Part shown: positions 25,540-34,772 of the stretch, piece by piece
Position numbering within the stretch: position 1 is the first letter of the stretch
How the letters are laid out: every line of letters starts with the position of its first letter
Assembly: GCA_020636095.1 (NCBI GenBank)
Contig: JACJYN010000005.1
Location: 496,001 to 560,000, forward strand
Length of the DNA stretch: 64,000 nt
Source: Lewinellaceae bacterium
GTDB taxonomy: Bacteria > Bacteroidota > Bacteroidia > Chitinophagales > Saprospiraceae
Direction of reading: 5' to 3'
The notes under the pieces: model-generated
What the model saw: only the letters and a program-made list of their open reading frames with translations
Databases searched by the model: none
What the model was told of the DNA's origin: nothing
Made by a program: the position numbers and the translations under genes

Positions 25540-27843
25540 ATGCGTACTTGTGGTTGTTACCTTTTCAGTTTACGGATTTACCATTTTCGTTTCATTTCAC
25601 AAATGTTAGCGCAGGCAGCAAAAGGCACTGCCAAAACCGGACGCTACTTAGTTTACAGTATGACCCCGCCGTCTGAAGAGTGTACGCCGGCGCCTCCTGT
25701 TTGTACGGAGGTGGATAGGCAGGAGCAGGAGGAGTCGGTTGCCCTGATCCATAGTGAGATGTGTAATACGGGCTTTTGTTCTATGCCGTTTCCGCTCACC
25801 ATCTACCTGGTTCAACTCTGCGATGGCTCTATGATGTACATCCTCGGCGAAGGCTTGCTGAACCAGCTCGACGGCCCCTACACGATACTGGACGAGCTGG
25901 TGCTGAATTCGCCTGATGAGGAGATCAGCGTGGTGGTTACTTCGCGCCGCCCCTTGTTTGCCATGAAGTTCCAGGAATATGAACCCAACGGCAATATCAA
26001 GGAACTGCGCTGGAAGATAACCAACCGGGCGCCAAAGTACTATACTTACACCTACGACCCGCTCAACCGGGTGACGTCGGGTATGTACGGATACCTGCAG
26101 AAAAGTTCTACGCTGGTGTCTTTCTCAGGGCCGGTGATCACTTCGGTGCCGTCTGATGAGTATTCCGTGCCGAGTATTGGCTACGATGCCGTAGGCAACA
26201 TCCAAAACATCAGGCGAATGGGGATGGTGACGGCTGTCAATTGCTTTGAGCCTAAAGAGATTGATGGCCTTTCAATGACTTATGCTACAGATGGCAGTAA
26301 CCACCTGCTGCTGGTTGAAGATAGTGCACCTACCGATTCCCGGCAATATGGGTTTGTTCCTGGCAGGCCTATCGGCGGGCAGTCGGTTCCTTATCGTTAT
26401 GATGCCAACGGTAATCTTGAATATGATGCGGACAAAGGCTTGTCAATGCAGTACAATTTCCTTAGAATGCGATGGGATTTCCATGCTGAGCCGAAAATGA
26501 GTAGATTTTACCTCGATCAAGGCAAATTTTGCCCCGCTCTTTTTGAGCGGGAGATGCGGGTCCCGCTAATTGATAGCGGGAGCGAAAAATTTAACGCCGA
26601 GCGAGGGGAAATCTGCCATTTGGAGGCCAGTAATGGAATTCCCATCGCATTCTTATATTTACCTTCCGAGATCGGCCAAATGAGGCTGGTTTACGACGCT
26701 ACGGGCCGCAAGTGGTTCAAATACGGAGAGTTCGGAACGACGAGCTACGCCTCGGGCATCGAGTACCTCGATGGGAAACTGGAGGCCATCTACGCCCCGG
26801 ACGGCCGTATGGTGGCGGAGTACGCTGGCGGGCAAATAACAAGGTACCGGGCGGAGTATTTTCATCAGGACCATTTGGGTAATACGCGGCTCGTATTCTC
26901 CGACTTCAACCAGGACGGCATCGTGGGCCTGGGAGAAGACGACCCGGCGACGCCGCTGAATGAGCTGGAGATTACGCAGGAAAGCCATTACTACCCATTT
27001 GGGATGAACCATTTGGGACCATGGTATGAGACGGTGGCTCCGGAGAATAAGTACCTGTATAATGGCAAGGAGTTGAATGGGGATTATGAGATCAACCTCA
27101 TGGATTATGGGGCAAGGTGGTATGACCCAGCTGTGGGGCGGTTTACAACAACCGACAGGTTTGCCGAGAAATACTACCCACTATCGCCTTATGGGTATGC
27201 GGCGGGAAATCCGGTGAAGTTTGTTGATGTGAATGGGGATAGTATTAAGATCAATGGAGTAATTTATGTACCTGGGCAAACTTATGAAGGTGACAATGAA
27301 TTTGTAAAGGCTACATTCACAGCTTTAAATTACCTTTTAGATAATGGTGCTGATGCCACTGAGATAATCGAAAGGCTTGCTGCCCATGAAGATAATCATA
27401 TAGATATTTTACCAAGCAACAAAGAGCATAACCCATATTACAGATTACCTGGTGCCAAAACGTTGTTTTCAGTAAATGAGGATAATATCAATGATGGAAA
27501 ACCTGCTGTTCTATTCCATCCTTATATGGCAATGCAATTCATGGAATCACGAGATTATTCCTTTTTAAAATATTGGTTTGGAAATTGGGGGAAAAGGAGC
27601 CCTGCAGAGGGTCTGCTACACGAACTAGGTCATGCGGACAGTTATTTTTCAAACCCAGCCCAACACAAAATAGATACAAGGACCAAGGTGGAATATTATG
27701 GAAAGCTTGAAGAACGACAGGTAATAGATGCCGTGGAGAACCCTGCGGCAAAAGCTCTTCGCCCAGATTCTTACATTCCTAGGACACATCACGGAGGACA
27801 ATATTACCCTGTTTCTTCACCTATTTCAATTGAGAAAAAATGA
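25540..27843 (+). CDS. Orphan Rhs C-terminal module 1 with HELGH zincin toxin tip
   Basis: The product holds YD-repeat sequence (YTYDPLNRVTSG, YRYDANGNLEYD), then the Rhs core end (HQDHLGNTRLVFSDFNQDG, YYPFGMNHLGPWY, YNGKELNGDYEINLMDYGARWYDPAVGRF) and a variable tip of about 210 residues. The tip includes LLHELGHADSYF, an HExxH zinc-metallopeptidase motif. Rhs proteins deliver such tips into competitors. The usual N-terminus (signal peptide and most of the shell) is missing, and the first 40 or so residues do not look like Rhs, so this is probably a truncated copy. The tip is AT-rich compared with the core. The next gene overlaps its stop. A transposon-like insert sits in frame at 26465. Confidence 0.8.
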   Translation: MRTCGCYLFSLRIYHFRFISQMLAQAAKGTAKTGRYLVYSMTPPSEECTPAPPVCTEVDRQEQEESVALIHSEMCNTGFCSMPFPLTIYLVQLCDGSMMYILGEGLLNQLDGPYTILDELVLNSPDEEISVVVTSRRPLFAMKFQEYEPNGNIKELRWKITNRAPKYYTYTYDPLNRVTSGMYGYLQKSSTLVSFSGPVITSVPSDEYSVPSIGYDAVGNIQNIRRMGMVTAVNCFEPKEIDGLSMTYATDGSNHLLLVEDSAPTDSRQYGFVPGRPIGGQSVPYRYDANGNLEYDADKGLSMQYNFLRMRWDFHAEPKMSRFYLDQGKFCPALFEREMRVPLIDSGSEKFNAERGEICHLEASNGIPIAFLYLPSEIGQMRLVYDATGRKWFKYGEFGTTSYASGIEYLDGKLEAIYAPDGRMVAEYAGGQITRYRAEYFHQDHLGNTRLVFSDFNQDGIVGLGEDDPATPLNELEITQESHYYPFGMNHLGPWYETVAPENKYLYNGKELNGDYEINLMDYGARWYDPAVGRFTTTDRFAEKYYPLSPYGYAAGNPVKFVDVNGDSIKINGVIYVPGQTYEGDNEFVKATFTALNYLLDNGADATEIIERLAAHEDNHIDILPSNKEHNPYYRLPGAKTLFSVNEDNINDGKPAVLFHPYMAMQFMESRDYSFLKYWFGNWGKRSPAEGLLHELGHADSYFSNPAQHKIDTRTKVEYYGKLEERQVIDAVENPAAKALRPDSYIPRTHHGGQYYPVSSPISIEKK
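26462..26655. mobile_element. In-frame MITE-like insert in the Rhs core, copy 1
   Basis: GAATGCGATGGGATTTCC starts at 26465 and its inverted partner GGAATTCCCATCGCATTC ends at 26652 (188 bp). TTA flanks both sides. The insert is read through in frame and adds about 63 residues that do not look like Rhs sequence (from about MSRFYLDQGKFCP to GIPIAFLY). It splits a conserved NFL-NLPSEI region of the core. An almost identical copy lies at 32061-32248. Confidence 0.6.
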
Positions 27844-28232
27844 GAAATATATATATTTTCATATCCGTTTTTTTTATTGTGGGTTGTCATTCTACTCCAC
27901 ATCCTTACCCCGAAATTGAATTAGTTAAAGTATACTATTTATCTCCTAATATTCTTACTCCTATCCGAACGGACAGGAAATCAATTAGATTGGTTGAACC
28001 TTATACAATTGAAGATAAAGCTACGCTTGATTCATTGAGGTTTTTTATCAACAACCTAGTTGAATTCGAAGGGGAATATCATGAAGGCAGTATTGTTCTT
28101 AGTTGCGACTTTTATTTTAAAGACGGGTCAAAAGAAAATTTACTTTATGATCTTGGAGAAATTGTATTTGATGGTGAAGTGTATTATAAAGATAATGATT
28201 TGATAAGGATATTATCATCAGACCCTCGCTAA
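27840..28232 (+). CDS. Candidate immunity lipoprotein for Rhs module 1
   Basis: The 130-residue protein begins with a lipoprotein signal (IFISVFFIVGC, Cys near residue 16). It overlaps the end of the preceding Rhs toxin gene by four bases (ATGA), the usual arrangement of a toxin and its immunity gene. The rest is acidic with no recognisable family. Its envelope location suggests that it blocks the metallopeptidase-like toxin outside the cytoplasm. Base composition is AT-rich like the toxin tip. Immunity is inferred from position and not from homology. Confidence 0.65.
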   Translation: MRNIYIFISVFFIVGCHSTPHPYPEIELVKVYYLSPNILTPIRTDRKSIRLVEPYTIEDKATLDSLRFFINNLVEFEGEYHEGSIVLSCDFYFKDGSKENLLYDLGEIVFDGEVYYKDNDLIRILSSDPR

Positions 28233-28326
28233 TACGTACTGCGGGGCTTGCTGCGAGATTTTGTGGTCGCCGAAGCTTTAGCTGGGCAATACTCGGCTTG
28301 TATTTTCCGACTCCAACCAGAATGGT

Positions 28327-29337
28327 TTGATCGAGCTGACGGAAGACGACCCGGCGACGCCGCTGAATGAGCTGGAGATTACGCAGGAAAGCCATTACTA
28401 CCCATTTGGGATGAACCATTTGGGACCATGGTATGAGACGGTGGCTCCGGAGAATAAGTACCTGTATAATGGGATCGAAATGGATGAAGATTATGGAATA
28501 AAACAATATTCCACTGAATTCAGAAATTATGATCCGGCGCTTGGAAGATGGTTACAGATTGACCCTATTCATAAGTTTCATGAAAGTCCATTTGCTGGAT
28601 TTGCAAATAATCCCGTCCTGTATATTGATCCATGGGGAACAGATACTTTGAAGCAAATAGGGCCTGATACATATGATGGCGGGTATTTGGATGGAGCCAC
28701 AGTCACGGCGAAGAAATCTGAAAAAAAATCTAAAGATTCAAATAATTCAAGCCTATCGGCAATGCTTTCTAGTAATCGATTTAGCAATTGGAAACCAACA
28801 GGAACTGGATCTGGACTTTCAGTAAATCCTGACTTCCCTCAATATTCGGAATATGCCGAAGGTATTAAAAATATTTCATGGAATATGCTTAGCCCGTTTC
28901 TAATGGGGGTTGCTGGGGCTGGGGGAGCTGAAGTAGGTGGCGCCAGAATCATTTTACAGCGTTTTCGGAGCCAAATGGATTTTTTTAGGATATCGCGTGC
29001 TTTTAGATTCGCTCAACAAAACTCTGCTATTTCATTCCGGTATGCGGACAACCTTTATCAAAGTGCGCTTTTGCCGATTAGGCGAGCACCTCGCGGTGGT
29101 ATTTTCATTGGCGAACGGTTCTATGCAGGAGGACAGTTTTTACCAGGTGCAAGAACGGTATCTTATAGCAGGGTTTACGCTCATCCTGAATATTTAAATT
29201 TGCCTGCCCTGGGGAATTCTTTGCGTCCTAGCCCAATTTTTTATCCATCTCTGAGCCCAGCTACTAGATGGGCTGTTGGAGGGGGTGGAGCTGCAATAGG
29301 ACTTTACTGGGGACTAAGTAAAACTAGACCAAAATAA
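28327..29337 (+). CDS. Orphan Rhs C-terminal module 2, unassigned toxin tip
   Basis: Rhs homology starts near 28285 (LGNTRLVFSDSNQNG), slightly before the TTG at 28327. It repeats the core end seen in module 1 almost base for base (ESHYYPFGMNHLGPWYE, KYLYNGIEMDEDYG), then switches to a new AT-rich tip of about 230 residues. The tip has a linker (GYLDGATVTAKKSEKK), a glycine-rich hydrophobic stretch (LMGVAGAGGAEVGG) and a basic end. I do not recognise the toxin family. The gene lacks the N-terminal shell, so it is an orphan cassette that would need recombination with a full-length rhs to be delivered. Confidence 0.7.
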   Translation: MIELTEDDPATPLNELEITQESHYYPFGMNHLGPWYETVAPENKYLYNGIEMDEDYGIKQYSTEFRNYDPALGRWLQIDPIHKFHESPFAGFANNPVLYIDPWGTDTLKQIGPDTYDGGYLDGATVTAKKSEKKSKDSNNSSLSAMLSSNRFSNWKPTGTGSGLSVNPDFPQYSEYAEGIKNISWNMLSPFLMGVAGAGGAEVGGARIILQRFRSQMDFFRISRAFRFAQQNSAISFRYADNLYQSALLPIRRAPRGGIFIGERFYAGGQFLPGARTVSYSRVYAHPEYLNLPALGNSLRPSPIFYPSLSPATRWAVGGGGAAIGLYWGLSKTRPK

Positions 29338-29339
29338 TT

Positions 29340-29753
29340 ATGAAAAATACCATTGAGAATTCTCTTAAAAGCTTAATCACGAGCCAATTCCCCAAAACTC
29401 AAATGGATGTTTTCCACAAGGGACTGGTTGTTTTACAGGTTTTTAATCAATCTGATGTAAAGAATTGGAGCTTTGATATTCCTCTCAATGAAGAAGGGGG
29501 GATAGTTTTAAATTTGTTTTTCAACAAAAATAAGAAGAACAATAAAGAAAACTATTCAAGGTTTGAAGAATCTCCATTTTTCAAAGATTTCATTTTTGTT
29601 GAGTTGAATAGAGGAAAGATAAAATCATTTTATTCTCCAATCCCTCGTGCAACTCCGATTGGGGAAATTGCCCGAATGATTAATACGATTATTTCTCAAG
29701 TGTATCAGATAGGCCCAGGCGAACCCCTCGATATTTTGGTACGGGCATTTTGA
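29340..29753 (+). CDS. Candidate immunity protein for Rhs module 2
   Basis: The 137-residue AT-rich protein starts two bases after the module 2 stop. It has no signal peptide and no recognised family, and it shows alternating hydrophobic and charged stretches (GGIVLNLFFNKNKKNN, FKDFIFVELNRGKIKSF). The tight spacing after a variable Rhs tip suggests a cytoplasmic immunity protein. The function is inferred only from position. The following 29754-29920 stretch holds only scrambled sequence before the next Rhs core begins. Confidence 0.6.
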   Translation: MKNTIENSLKSLITSQFPKTQMDVFHKGLVVLQVFNQSDVKNWSFDIPLNEEGGIVLNLFFNKNKKNNKENYSRFEESPFFKDFIFVELNRGKIKSFYSPIPRATPIGEIARMINTIISQVYQIGPGEPLDILVRAF

Positions 29754-29944
29754 ATTTGCGTATCTTGGATACCATGTTTCTGCCTGTTTTTTAAACAAAA
29801 TCAACGTGGCCGGCTACACTTGGAATCGAGTACCATGTCCTCAAGGTGGAGGCATAGCTGAAGTGGCAAGGGTTAGCCGCCAATCCTTGCCAGTCACTAT
29901 GTACCCATATTTATCATCGGTATATATACGCGCCAGATGGTCGC

Positions 29945-31024
29945 ATGGTGGCGGAATATACCGGTGGGCAGATAACAAGGTACCGGGCGGAGTACTTTCA
30001 CCAGGATCATCCCGGCCCTGCGGGTACGGGACAAGCTCTTGGTAATACGCGGCTCGTTTTCTCCGACTTCAACCAGGACGGCATCGTGGGCCTGGGAGAA
30101 GACGACCCGGCGACGCCGCTGAATGAGCTGGAGATCACGCAGGAAAGCCATTACTACCCATTTGGCATGAACCACCTGGGCCCTTGGTATGAGACAGTAG
30201 CTCCAGAGAATAAGTACCTGTATAATGGCAAGGAGCTGAATGGGGATTATGAGATCAACCTCATGGATTATGGGGCAAGGTGGTATGATGGGGCGATTGG
30301 GCGGTTTACAACGGTAGATCCGCTGGCGGAAACATTTAGTTTTCAATCTCCCTTTGCATACGCTGCTAATAACCCCGTATCAAATATTGACATATTTGGG
30401 ATGGCTCCGTCCAGCACTGAAGACCTTATTGCCAGTGTTTGGGCACAAGGTACGGGTACATATGACAATACTGGGCGTAGGATAGATAATAACGATGAAG
30501 AATCTACAGAGGAAGATTGTTGCCCTGGGTTAGGCATAGGTGGTGCCCAAGCAAGATCACAAAATGCGCAAGCCATTGCTAAAACCAAAGGTGAAGAATA
30601 TGAAAACACCTATTTAGAATTATCAGACGCTGAAGCTGAAGCTGGTATAGATGGAGCAATAGAAGGAGGGCTTTTCATAATTGGAGAGTGGGCTTTAGTC
30701 AAAGCCGGGAAATGGGCATTTAAGTGGGTTAGGCTAAATTGGGCATCTAAATCTGTAATAAGATCTTTAGATGATTTAGCCACACTGAGGGGTGCAAAAT
30801 GGGAAGAAGTTGAAAAATTAATTCCTGAAGATTGGATAAAGGGGGCATTAAAGAAAGGCGAAGGAGTGAAATATGTCAACCCCCACAAAAAAGGCGAACA
30901 GATCTTATTGGAGAAAGGTTGGCCTGGTGCAAAAGACCCTTTACATTCAGGGCCTTATATCAAAATAAGCAGAAATGGAAATGTAACCAGAATACCGTTG
31001 AAAGGTAATCCTGCCTTAAAGTAA
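29945..31024 (+). CDS. Orphan Rhs C-terminal module 3, small basic toxin tip
   Basis: Rhs sequence begins near 29921 (IYAPDGRMVAEYTGG) and covers the core end (YYPFGMNHLGPWY, YNGKELNGDYEINLMDYG, RFTTVDPLAE) with a 9-residue insert after HQDH. The unique AT-rich tip of about 220 residues contains a hydrophobic helix (GLFIIGEWALVKAGKWAF) and a basic C-terminal domain (KYVNPHKKGEQILLEKGWPG, HSGPYIKIS, RIPLKGNPAL). The end resembles small nuclease-type polymorphic toxin tips, but I cannot assign a family. No N-terminal shell is present. The neighbouring 31036 gene is the likely immunity partner. Confidence 0.7.
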   Translation: MVAEYTGGQITRYRAEYFHQDHPGPAGTGQALGNTRLVFSDFNQDGIVGLGEDDPATPLNELEITQESHYYPFGMNHLGPWYETVAPENKYLYNGKELNGDYEINLMDYGARWYDGAIGRFTTVDPLAETFSFQSPFAYAANNPVSNIDIFGMAPSSTEDLIASVWAQGTGTYDNTGRRIDNNDEESTEEDCCPGLGIGGAQARSQNAQAIAKTKGEEYENTYLELSDAEAEAGIDGAIEGGLFIIGEWALVKAGKWAFKWVRLNWASKSVIRSLDDLATLRGAKWEEVEKLIPEDWIKGALKKGEGVKYVNPHKKGEQILLEKGWPGAKDPLHSGPYIKISRNGNVTRIPLKGNPALK

Positions 31025-31035
31025 AAATCAAATTC

Positions 31036-31395
31036 ATGATCACTAAAAATATCATTAATAAAATACTCTGGTCAACTATTGAAGATTATAGTGGGCTATG
31101 GGAAATTGTCTGGGAGATAAATTCTCTCATTGAAGGGGCTGATAGCAGAGCCATAGCCAAGGAAGTTTTGGCTCTTTTGAAAAATCATGGTTTGATAGAG
31201 TATTATTTTGCTAAATGGGGGCAAGAGGGTTTAAAAAAGATATTCGAAAGTGAAATGCGAGAACTTTTAGAAGAAGATCAATATTGGGCCCCCCCATCAA
31301 TCGATCAAGATTGCATAAAAGTTGGTAGTACTCAAAAAGGAGAAGAATATTATTACGAAGACAAAATTAGATCAACTTCTCCTTTTCTCCCTTGA
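31036..31395 (+). CDS. Candidate immunity protein for Rhs module 3
   Basis: The 119-residue protein begins 11 bp after the module 3 stop. It is acidic and mostly helical in appearance (ILWSTIEDYSGLWEIVWEIN, EVLALLKNHGLIEYYF), without signal peptide or known motif. An acidic partner behind a basic nuclease-like tip is the usual immunity arrangement, so this role is inferred. Its stop overlaps the start of the next Rhs remnant, which marks the junction of two joined cassettes. Confidence 0.6.
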   Translation: MITKNIINKILWSTIEDYSGLWEIVWEINSLIEGADSRAIAKEVLALLKNHGLIEYYFAKWGQEGLKKIFESEMRELLEEDQYWAPPSIDQDCIKVGSTQKGEEYYYEDKIRSTSPFLP

Positions 31396-31921
31396 TGTGG
31401 AACTATCCGCTGGGGCACGAACGGTACCGCCTCCTGATCTCCGGTACGAATTATCCTTTGGGGAGGGTTGTGCTTGCTTACTCTTATGCCACCAAGTTCT
31501 TGACGGTGAAGTTCATTAAGAGCAACACGCGGATCATCCCCTGCCCGCCGGTGAAGGAAAGCCCCAAGCCGACGGGGGGCGAGGAGGAGGAACAAATAGC
31601 GGAAGGGGACATACAGCTCAAGATCTCCATGCGGAGCCTGGAGGGCCTGGCTTTCCCGACTGCCTTGTATGAGGTGGAGTTTCCCAGCGGCTCAAAATAC
31701 TGGGCTTTCCGGGAGGAACTGGCAGGCATTCCGGGTGTGTACCGGCGCAATGAGCGCATTCATGTGGGCAATGCTCAGCAGAGCTTCCTGGCGGTAAGCC
31801 CTGAGGGTGAAAAGGAAGAGGTATCGTTAAGCGACGGCTTGAGTTATTCGGGTGAAACCAAACTGGAGCCCACCGGCCCGCCTTCTGAAGAGTGCACGCC
31901 GGCGCCTCCTGTTTGTACGTA
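31392..31921 (+). pseudogene. Rhs shell remnant ended by a nonsense codon
   Basis: The frame encodes an upstream Rhs segment (GGEEEEQIAEGDIQLKIS, LYEVEFPSGSKYWAF, HVGNAQQSFLAVSPEGEKEE). Its last part matches 25660-25720 nearly base for base (PPSEECTPAPPVCT). In module 1 the next codon is GAG, and here it is TAG. Beyond it the homology continues to about 31985, then jumps across two gaps of roughly 250 and 380 bp relative to module 1 before joining the core at 32036. This remnant and module 4 are pieces of one broken rhs gene. Confidence 0.7.
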
Positions 31922-32035
31922 GGTGGATAGGCAGGAGCAGGAGGAATCGGTGGCCCTGATCCATAGTGAGATGTGTAATACGGGCATTTATCCGGGCGCC
32001 GAAGTACTATCGGTATTCCTACGGCCCGTACAGGC

Positions 32036-33463
32036 TTGTCAATGCAGTACAATTTCCTTAGAATGCGATGGGATTTCCATGCTGAGCCGAAAATGAGTAG
32101 ATTTTACCTCGATCAAGGCAAATTTTGCCCCGCTCTTTTTGAGCGGGAGATGCGGGTCCCGCTAATTGATAGCGGGAGCGAAAAATTTAACGCCGAGCGA
32201 GGGGAAATCTGCCATTTGGAGGCCAGTAATGGAATTCCCATCGCATTCTTATATTTACCTTCCGAGATCGGCCAAATGAGGCTGGTTTACGACGCTACGG
32301 GCCGCAAGTGGTTCAAGTACGGGGAGTTCGGAACGACGAGCTACGCCTCGGGCATCGAGTACCTCGATGGGAAACTGGAGGCGATCTATGCGCCGGACGG
32401 CCGTATGGTGGCGGAGTACGCTGGCGGGCAAATAACAAGGTACCGGGCGGAGTATTTCCACCAGGATCACCTTGGAAATACAAGGCTCGGCTTCTCGGAT
32501 TTTAATCAGAATGGAAGGATTGATTTGGAGGAGGAGGACCCGGCGACGCCGCTGAATGAGTTTGAGGTTACACAGGAATCGCATTACTATCCATTTGGCA
32601 TGAACCACGATGGGCCTTGGTACGCTACGGTGGCGCCGGAGAATAAGTATCTGTATAACGGCAAGGAGCTGAATACAGACTACGACATAAAGCTCATGGA
32701 CTATGGGGCCAGGTGGTATGATGGGGCTATTGGGAGGTTTACGGGAGTGGACCCGATTGCGGAAGACTTTCCGTGGGTTACTGTTTACAACTATGCGGAG
32801 AATGAACCGGTGGGCAGTATTGATTTATGGGGGCTACAGAGAGTAAAAGTTAATGGTAATTATCTCAGAAAGGAAAGAAATACAGCAAGAAGAAAAATGG
32901 CTGAGGGGGGAGCTTTTTTGCGATTTCCAGGTAGGGCAAGAAGGGTTGGAGCGTTCAAATCGGGTTCTACTAATTTAACTTCTGTCAGTGCGCGGACTTC
33001 ACGTCATTTAGCCGAGGATAATAACATGTCTATAGATATTGGCTCTGAACGCAATGCTCTAAGACATGTTTTTTGGTCAGCAAAAATGACTCAAGAGTTT
33101 GGTATTGCTGGAGCAAATGAAATTGGAAAAGCTCATGAAGGAATTGGCCCCTATGCTGATGTTGAAGCAATTTATGATGAACCATTTCAAGGTTCAGAAT
33201 CAGGAGCAGATTCAACTGTTGACCTCCTAAACAATTTTATCGGTCAATCAATAGGTGAAGCAAACCAAGATGCCACAAACTTCGAATTAGGAGAAGCTGT
33301 GCTTAATGAATTTAGGGAAAATGGTTTTTTTGTTGTAGCTAAAGATGAGGATGGGAACTTATCAATAACAAAGCAAAAAATCACTCAAGAGCAATACCAA
33401 GCTGCATTAAAAATACTTAGACAACTTGATCAATATGGATTTAGCGAAGATGAAAGAAATTAA
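32036..33463 (+). CDS. Orphan Rhs C-terminal module 4, DUF6973-like tip
   Basis: The frame covers the Rhs core, almost identical to 26440-26900 at the DNA level and including the same in-frame transposon-like insert, then RFTGVDPIAEDFPW and WGLQRVKVNG. The AT-rich tip contains ERNALRHVFWSAKMTQEFG and GKAHEG, a pattern like the DUF6973 domain found at the ends of polymorphic toxins. The assignment is tentative. The original gene is broken upstream by a stop codon and deletions, so this is an orphan cassette. The candidate immunity lipoprotein overlaps its 3' end. Confidence 0.7.
   Translation: MSMQYNFLRMRWDFHAEPKMSRFYLDQGKFCPALFEREMRVPLIDSGSEKFNAERGEICHLEASNGIPIAFLYLPSEIGQMRLVYDATGRKWFKYGEFGTTSYASGIEYLDGKLEAIYAPDGRMVAEYAGGQITRYRAEYFHQDHLGNTRLGFSDFNQNGRIDLEEEDPATPLNEFEVTQESHYYPFGMNHDGPWYATVAPENKYLYNGKELNTDYDIKLMDYGARWYDGAIGRFTGVDPIAEDFPWVTVYNYAENEPVGSIDLWGLQRVKVNGNYLRKERNTARRKMAEGGAFLRFPGRARRVGAFKSGSTNLTSVSARTSRHLAEDNNMSIDIGSERNALRHVFWSAKMTQEFGIAGANEIGKAHEGIGPYADVEAIYDEPFQGSESGADSTVDLLNNFIGQSIGEANQDATNFELGEAVLNEFRENGFFVVAKDEDGNLSITKQKITQEQYQAALKILRQLDQYGFSEDERN
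32058..32251. mobile_element. In-frame MITE-like insert in the Rhs core, copy 2
   Basis: This is the same 188-bp element as at 26465-26652, running 32061-32248 with TTA on both sides. It and its flanks match the first copy almost exactly. The shared insertion site shows that the Rhs core was duplicated after the insertion, and the element did not insert twice. Confidence 0.6.
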
Positions 33464-33812
33464 AATATATTTTTTAGGCCTGGCTTTTCTTGTTGTTTTC
33501 GGCTGTAATAACAACAAACCTTTTTCTGTTAAAGCTTGGAATGAAAAAGAAGACATTCTGTATACTCAGAGAAAGTACCTGGTTCAAGATTTAATTAGGA
33601 ATCACCTCAAACAAGAAATGTGTTATGAAGATCTTGTCAAGCTATTAGGTTCTCCAGTTGATGTTTCCAGAAAGGAATCAAAAAGTACTATATATTTTGA
33701 AGTAGAAACAAAATATGGTTCAGATATTGATCCTGATTGGGTTAAATACTTAGAGGTAGCATTAACCAGTGATTCTTGTTACGAGAATGCTCAGGTAATA
33801 AAGCTTAAATGA
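33450..33812 (+). CDS. Candidate immunity lipoprotein for Rhs module 4 (BamE-like)
   Basis: The ATG at 33450 was chosen because it starts a good lipoprotein signal (FLGLAFLVVFGCNN). Earlier in-frame codons would add residues that spoil it. The 120-residue product overlaps the module 4 toxin gene by 14 bp. Its body (MCYEDLVKLLGSPVDV, then an aromatic strand and DPDWVKYLEV) recalls the small SmpA/BamE-like fold often found next to polymorphic toxins. It is likely an envelope-anchored immunity protein. The identity of the fold is a guess from motif spacing. Confidence 0.6.
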   Translation: MKEIKIYFLGLAFLVVFGCNNNKPFSVKAWNEKEDILYTQRKYLVQDLIRNHLKQEMCYEDLVKLLGSPVDVSRKESKSTIYFEVETKYGSDIDPDWVKYLEVALTSDSCYENAQVIKLK

Positions 33813-34388
33813 TTAAAGTTTCAGAATACTTGCTTTCCTAAATGGGAGCTACCCGCCGCCACGGCTTAGGTTTCTTGAGTTGAAGCCGCTATGGCCAGGC
33901 AGCGTATTCACCTTCGCTGAAAGCTACGGCATGAAAAAGAGGGTGTAGTTACGGCTGCATCCCTTTTTTCTTTTAACTGAATACCGCTACCTTGGAAGGT
34001 ACACACTGGCAAAAGTGCCAGAGCTGTAGTCGGCGCAGGGAGTAATAAGTATTTGTATAATGGGAAGGAGCTCAGCGCCGACTACGAGATCAACCTCTAC
34101 GAGTACGGGGCGCAGTGGTACGGCCCGGCGATTGGGAGGTGGACGAGTGTTGACCCGTTAGCGGAGAAGACACCTAATGAGAGCCCTTACAATTATGTTG
34201 GAAATGATCCTATTAGAAATATCGATGTAGGCGGTAAATATAAACTACCTGCAGCATTTGTTCAAAAGTATCCAAATTTTGCAAGATATCTCCAAAATAA
34301 CGTTCGAAATGATGTTATGAACAGCACATCAATCCTTCAAGCTTTTTCAAATAATACTGCTGCGGATTCTCCTTCGGGAGTGGGTAAT

Positions 34389-34556
34389 TTAGAGTATGTT
34401 TGGAGGCCGGGTTTGATGGCGAGAAGAGTCAATTATTTGATGAGATGAGGCGCTTTTTGCAGTTCGTACCTGAAAGGTACGGACAAAAGAAGCAACGAAA
34501 TATCATCAAATAAGTGGCCTTCGTAGCCCAAAGATTGGCCTCCAAACATACTCTTA
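34389..34556. mobile_element. MITE of the GAGYRTGTTKGG family, copy 1, TTA duplication
   Basis: The element runs 34392-34553 (162 bp). The ends are GAGTATGTTTGGAGGCC and GGCCTCCAAACATACTC, flanked by TTA on both sides. The interior has a second pair of arms (ATTTGATGAGATGAGG and ATATCATCAAAT) that it shares with copy 4 at 37324. It lies inside the module 5 toxin frame. Ends and TNA duplications fit the IS1031 group of the IS5 family as the likely mobiliser (inference). Confidence 0.85.
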
Positions 34557-34605
34557 ACTCCTTCTGAGGTTGAGAAAGCTGTTACATGGGGTAGTGGGCC
34601 AGAAA

Positions 34606-34772
34606 TAAGAGCGTGTTGGGATTTTGTTTTTGATGCCGAAAATGGCCAGATTTGGGTTCTCACGAAGTTATTTTTGAGCTTCGTAGCAGGGCTACGGGGC
34701 GAAAAAATAGCGAAGTGAGGTTCCATAGATGGCTATTTGCAGGCCAAAGGATAAAATCCCAACACGCTCTAA
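34606..34772. mobile_element. MITE of the GAGYRTGTTKGG family, copy 2, TAA duplication
   Basis: The element runs 34609-34769 (161 bp) with ends GAGCGTGTTGGGATTTT and AAAATCCCAACACGCTC. TAA flanks both sides (34606-34608 and 34770-34772). Its interior, with a GCAGGGCTACGGGGCGAAAA-like segment, belongs to the same subtype as copies 3 and 5. It is the second insertion in the module 5 toxin gene and causes a frameshift. Confidence 0.88.
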
